NCBI GenBank assembly: GCA_963756455.1
Contig: CAVWNC010000003.1
Location: forward strand, 682,001 to 746,000
Direction: 5' to 3'
From: DASQPA01 sp963756455
Lineage (GTDB): Bacteria > Acidobacteriota > Thermoanaerobaculia > Multivoradales > UBA5704
Length of the DNA: 64,000 nucleotides
The position numbers and the translations under genes are program-made. The notes under the pieces are model-generated. The model worked only from the letters and a program-made list of their open reading frames with translations. It was not told where the DNA came from and did not search any database. Shown piece by piece: positions 62,888 to 64,000 of the stretch (its first letter is position 1; each line of letters opens with the position of its first letter).

Positions 62888-63117
62888 CAATCCCAAGATT
62901 CGCGCTCCGTCCACACATACTCGACGGGATCGATGTCTTTCCAGAGCGCCTTGCCCAGACCACGAAGCTCGAGGATCGAGTGAAGCTTGGCCGGGCTCGC
63001 CAACTCCTCCAGAAGGTGAATGACCTGCTGAGCGAGAGAGCGGTGCTCGCGCTCGGCGATCTCCTGAAGTCGCTCGTAGAGAGCGTTCGGGAAGTTCTTG
63101 ATGTTGAGCGTTGCCAT
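62887..63117 (-). CDS. vapB: FitA/VapB-type antitoxin
   Basis: The 76-residue protein starts MATLNIKNFPNALYERLQEI and AEREHRSLAQQVIHLLEEL, the ribbon-helix-helix of FitA-like antitoxins. The C-terminal KALWKDIDPVEYVWTERESW would bind the toxin. GGAGGAGG is close to ATG 63117, and TTGACC with CAGAAT 18 bp apart form a plausible promoter just upstream. Confidence 0.88.
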   Translation of the reverse strand: MATLNIKNFPNALYERLQEIAEREHRSLAQQVIHLLEELASPAKLHSILELRGLGKALWKDIDPVEYVWTERESWD

Positions 63118-63372
63118 AACGGCCTCCTCCGTATTGCCTCCATTCTGGAGGATGAGGGAGCGCGGGGTCAACCCCCGGAGCCCCGCTCTGCCGTCCCAGG
63201 CCGTCCAAGAAAAAAATTTCGCTCCGCCGCTTTTGTCGCTTTCTCGGGAACGGGCCTGAAACACTGCGGTCCGACAGAGGCTGCGGAGAGCGCCTGGTTT
63301 CTCAATCCTGAGGATCGGCGCGTCCATGAGGGACTCTCCGCAGCTCCAATGCAGGACGCGAAGGAGACGCAG

Positions 63373-63852
63373 ATGAGCACGAACACGAGCACCCCGACCC
63401 CGAACACCCCGCAGAACCCCGCCCGCGGCAACCAGCAGGGGCAGACCACCCTGGCGGCGAAGATCGACCGCTGGGAGGGGATGATCAACAACCTCCAGCC
63501 TCTCCTGGACGAGGTGCCGCAGCTCAAGCCGGCCCACGCCCAACTCCAGCAGACGGTCGCCGACGCCAAGGTGCTGCGCGACCAGCTGCGGAACATGAAG
63601 GCGATGGTCCAGAGCGGGAGCTCCCAGCGGAAGAACCTCATGGCGACCGGCGAGGAGCTCTTCGCCCGGCTCAGCCTCGGTCTCCGTTCCGCCTACGGTC
63701 CGAAGAACGAGCGCTTGGCGGCCTTCTCCGTGAAGCCGCGCAAGAGCGGCCAGCCCAGCAAAGTACCGGCTCTGATCCCTCCGGCGACGGAAGTGATCGC
63801 GGCGCCGGCCGAAGCTCCCCCGGGGGCGACACCCCCGGCACCCAAGGAATAG
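63373..63852 (+). CDS. Unknown protein with helical core and disordered ends
   Basis: The 159-residue protein starts MSTNTSTPTPNTPQNPARGN; AAGGAG is six bases before ATG 63373. The core (DRWEGMINNLQPLLDEVPQL to SLGLRSAYGPKNERLAAFSV) is helix-rich, and the tail is Ala/Pro-rich. A strong terminator follows, suggesting a highly expressed single gene. No family is recognised. Confidence 0.75.
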   Translation: MSTNTSTPTPNTPQNPARGNQQGQTTLAAKIDRWEGMINNLQPLLDEVPQLKPAHAQLQQTVADAKVLRDQLRNMKAMVQSGSSQRKNLMATGEELFARLSLGLRSAYGPKNERLAAFSVKPRKSGQPSKVPALIPPATEVIAAPAEAPPGATPPAPKE

Positions 63853-63864
63853 CCCCGACGCCCA

Positions 63865-63900
63865 GGTCCCCCGGGTTCGCCCGGGGGACCCTCTTCTTCG
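63865..63900 (+). terminator. Rho-independent terminator
   Basis: GGTCCCCCGGG (63865-63875) and CCCGGGGGACC (63880-63890) pair with a TTCG tetraloop, followed by CTCTTCTTCG. It lies 13 bp after the stop of the 63373 gene. Confidence 0.9.
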
Positions 63901-63912
63901 CCTGCGCGTTCT

Positions 63913-64000
63913 TCAGGCGGCGGAGAGAGATCTGACTACCTGCTTGAGGAGAGTCGTCAGCGACGCGATGTCGTCGATACCGGCCTCATGGGCGACGTCC
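63913..64000 (-). CDS. 3' end of an unidentified gene
   Basis: The minus strand ends DVAHEAGIDDIASLTTLLKQ, then VVRSLSAA and a stop at 63913-63915. The gene extends beyond the window. The fragment is too short to name; it looks like a C-terminal helix. Confidence 0.4.
   Translation of the reverse strand, partial: DVAHEAGIDDIASLTTLLKQVVRSLSAA

Overview
The window is a chromosomal segment from a GC-rich (roughly 68-70 % by eye), Gram-negative-type bacterium. It carries genes for an outer membrane and periplasm (bamD, cpoB-like, an OmpA-like protein, mltA, an SLT transglycosylase, tatA). It also has a TonB-domain/Ser-Thr kinase fusion, a DUF4388 protein, a TldD/TldE pair and many toxin-antitoxin pairs. 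Together these suggest an Acidobacteriota-type genome, possibly the Thermoanaerobaculia; this is inference from gene content, not from a phylogenetic marker.

Layout. 1-340: 5' part of a MidA-like methyltransferase on the minus strand. 340-1108: non-coding DNA with a MITE-like inverted-repeat element and a degenerate 21-bp repeat. 1109-3700: a lower-GC island on the minus strand holding a coiled-coil membrane protein, a DUF488 protein overlapping a predicted dual-OB protein, and a small unknown protein. 4363-7394: a four-gene DDE transposon (DUF6431, DD35E transposase, AAA ATPase, small protein). 7545-7771: an array of eleven 21-bp palindromes. 7805-7969: a candidate RiPP (lanthipeptide-like) precursor. 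8066-13400: a translationally coupled polyprenol-sugar/glycosyltransferase operon. 13549-17282: outer-membrane proteins and a DUF4388 protein. 17477-18759: ruvC-yebC. 18987-24814: the REC/kinase/TonB fusion, a small coiled-coil protein, accD and folC. 24822-28132: glyA, a basic Lys/Ala/Pro protein and an acyl-CoA carboxylase beta chain. 28261-31058: a tldD/tldE pair. 31059-31379: a decayed antitoxin/nucleotidyltransferase pair.

31461-40615: SDR, a frameshifted GT-C membrane glycosyltransferase, a NatAB-like ABC exporter, a rhomboid-like membrane protein, mltA, a Phd/DUF3368 toxin-antitoxin pair and a MATE transporter. 40700-45895: tRNA-Glu(CTC), an FHA-GAF-cyclase, an OPT transporter with a large insertion and a secreted MsrA-like protein. 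45900-47113: gene debris and a Uma2 nuclease with internal heptapeptide repeats. 47058-56519: rlmN, a kinase, tatA, an SLT transglycosylase, a Fis-type protein, a LysM protein, and the coupled PASTA-rpe-bamD-cpoB block. 56600-63120: an accessory region with three toxin-antitoxin pairs, a csaA remnant, a low-GC cassette (secreted Cys peptide, predicted beta-propeller, membrane coiled coil), a degraded group II intron domain V and a Y1 transposase. 63373-64000: a small unknown protein with a strong terminator and the 3' end of another gene.

The most unusual items are the 11-unit palindrome array beside a RiPP-like precursor, the REC-kinase-TonB fusion, helically phased TACACC boxes upstream of vapBC, and the secreted peptide/propeller cassette.
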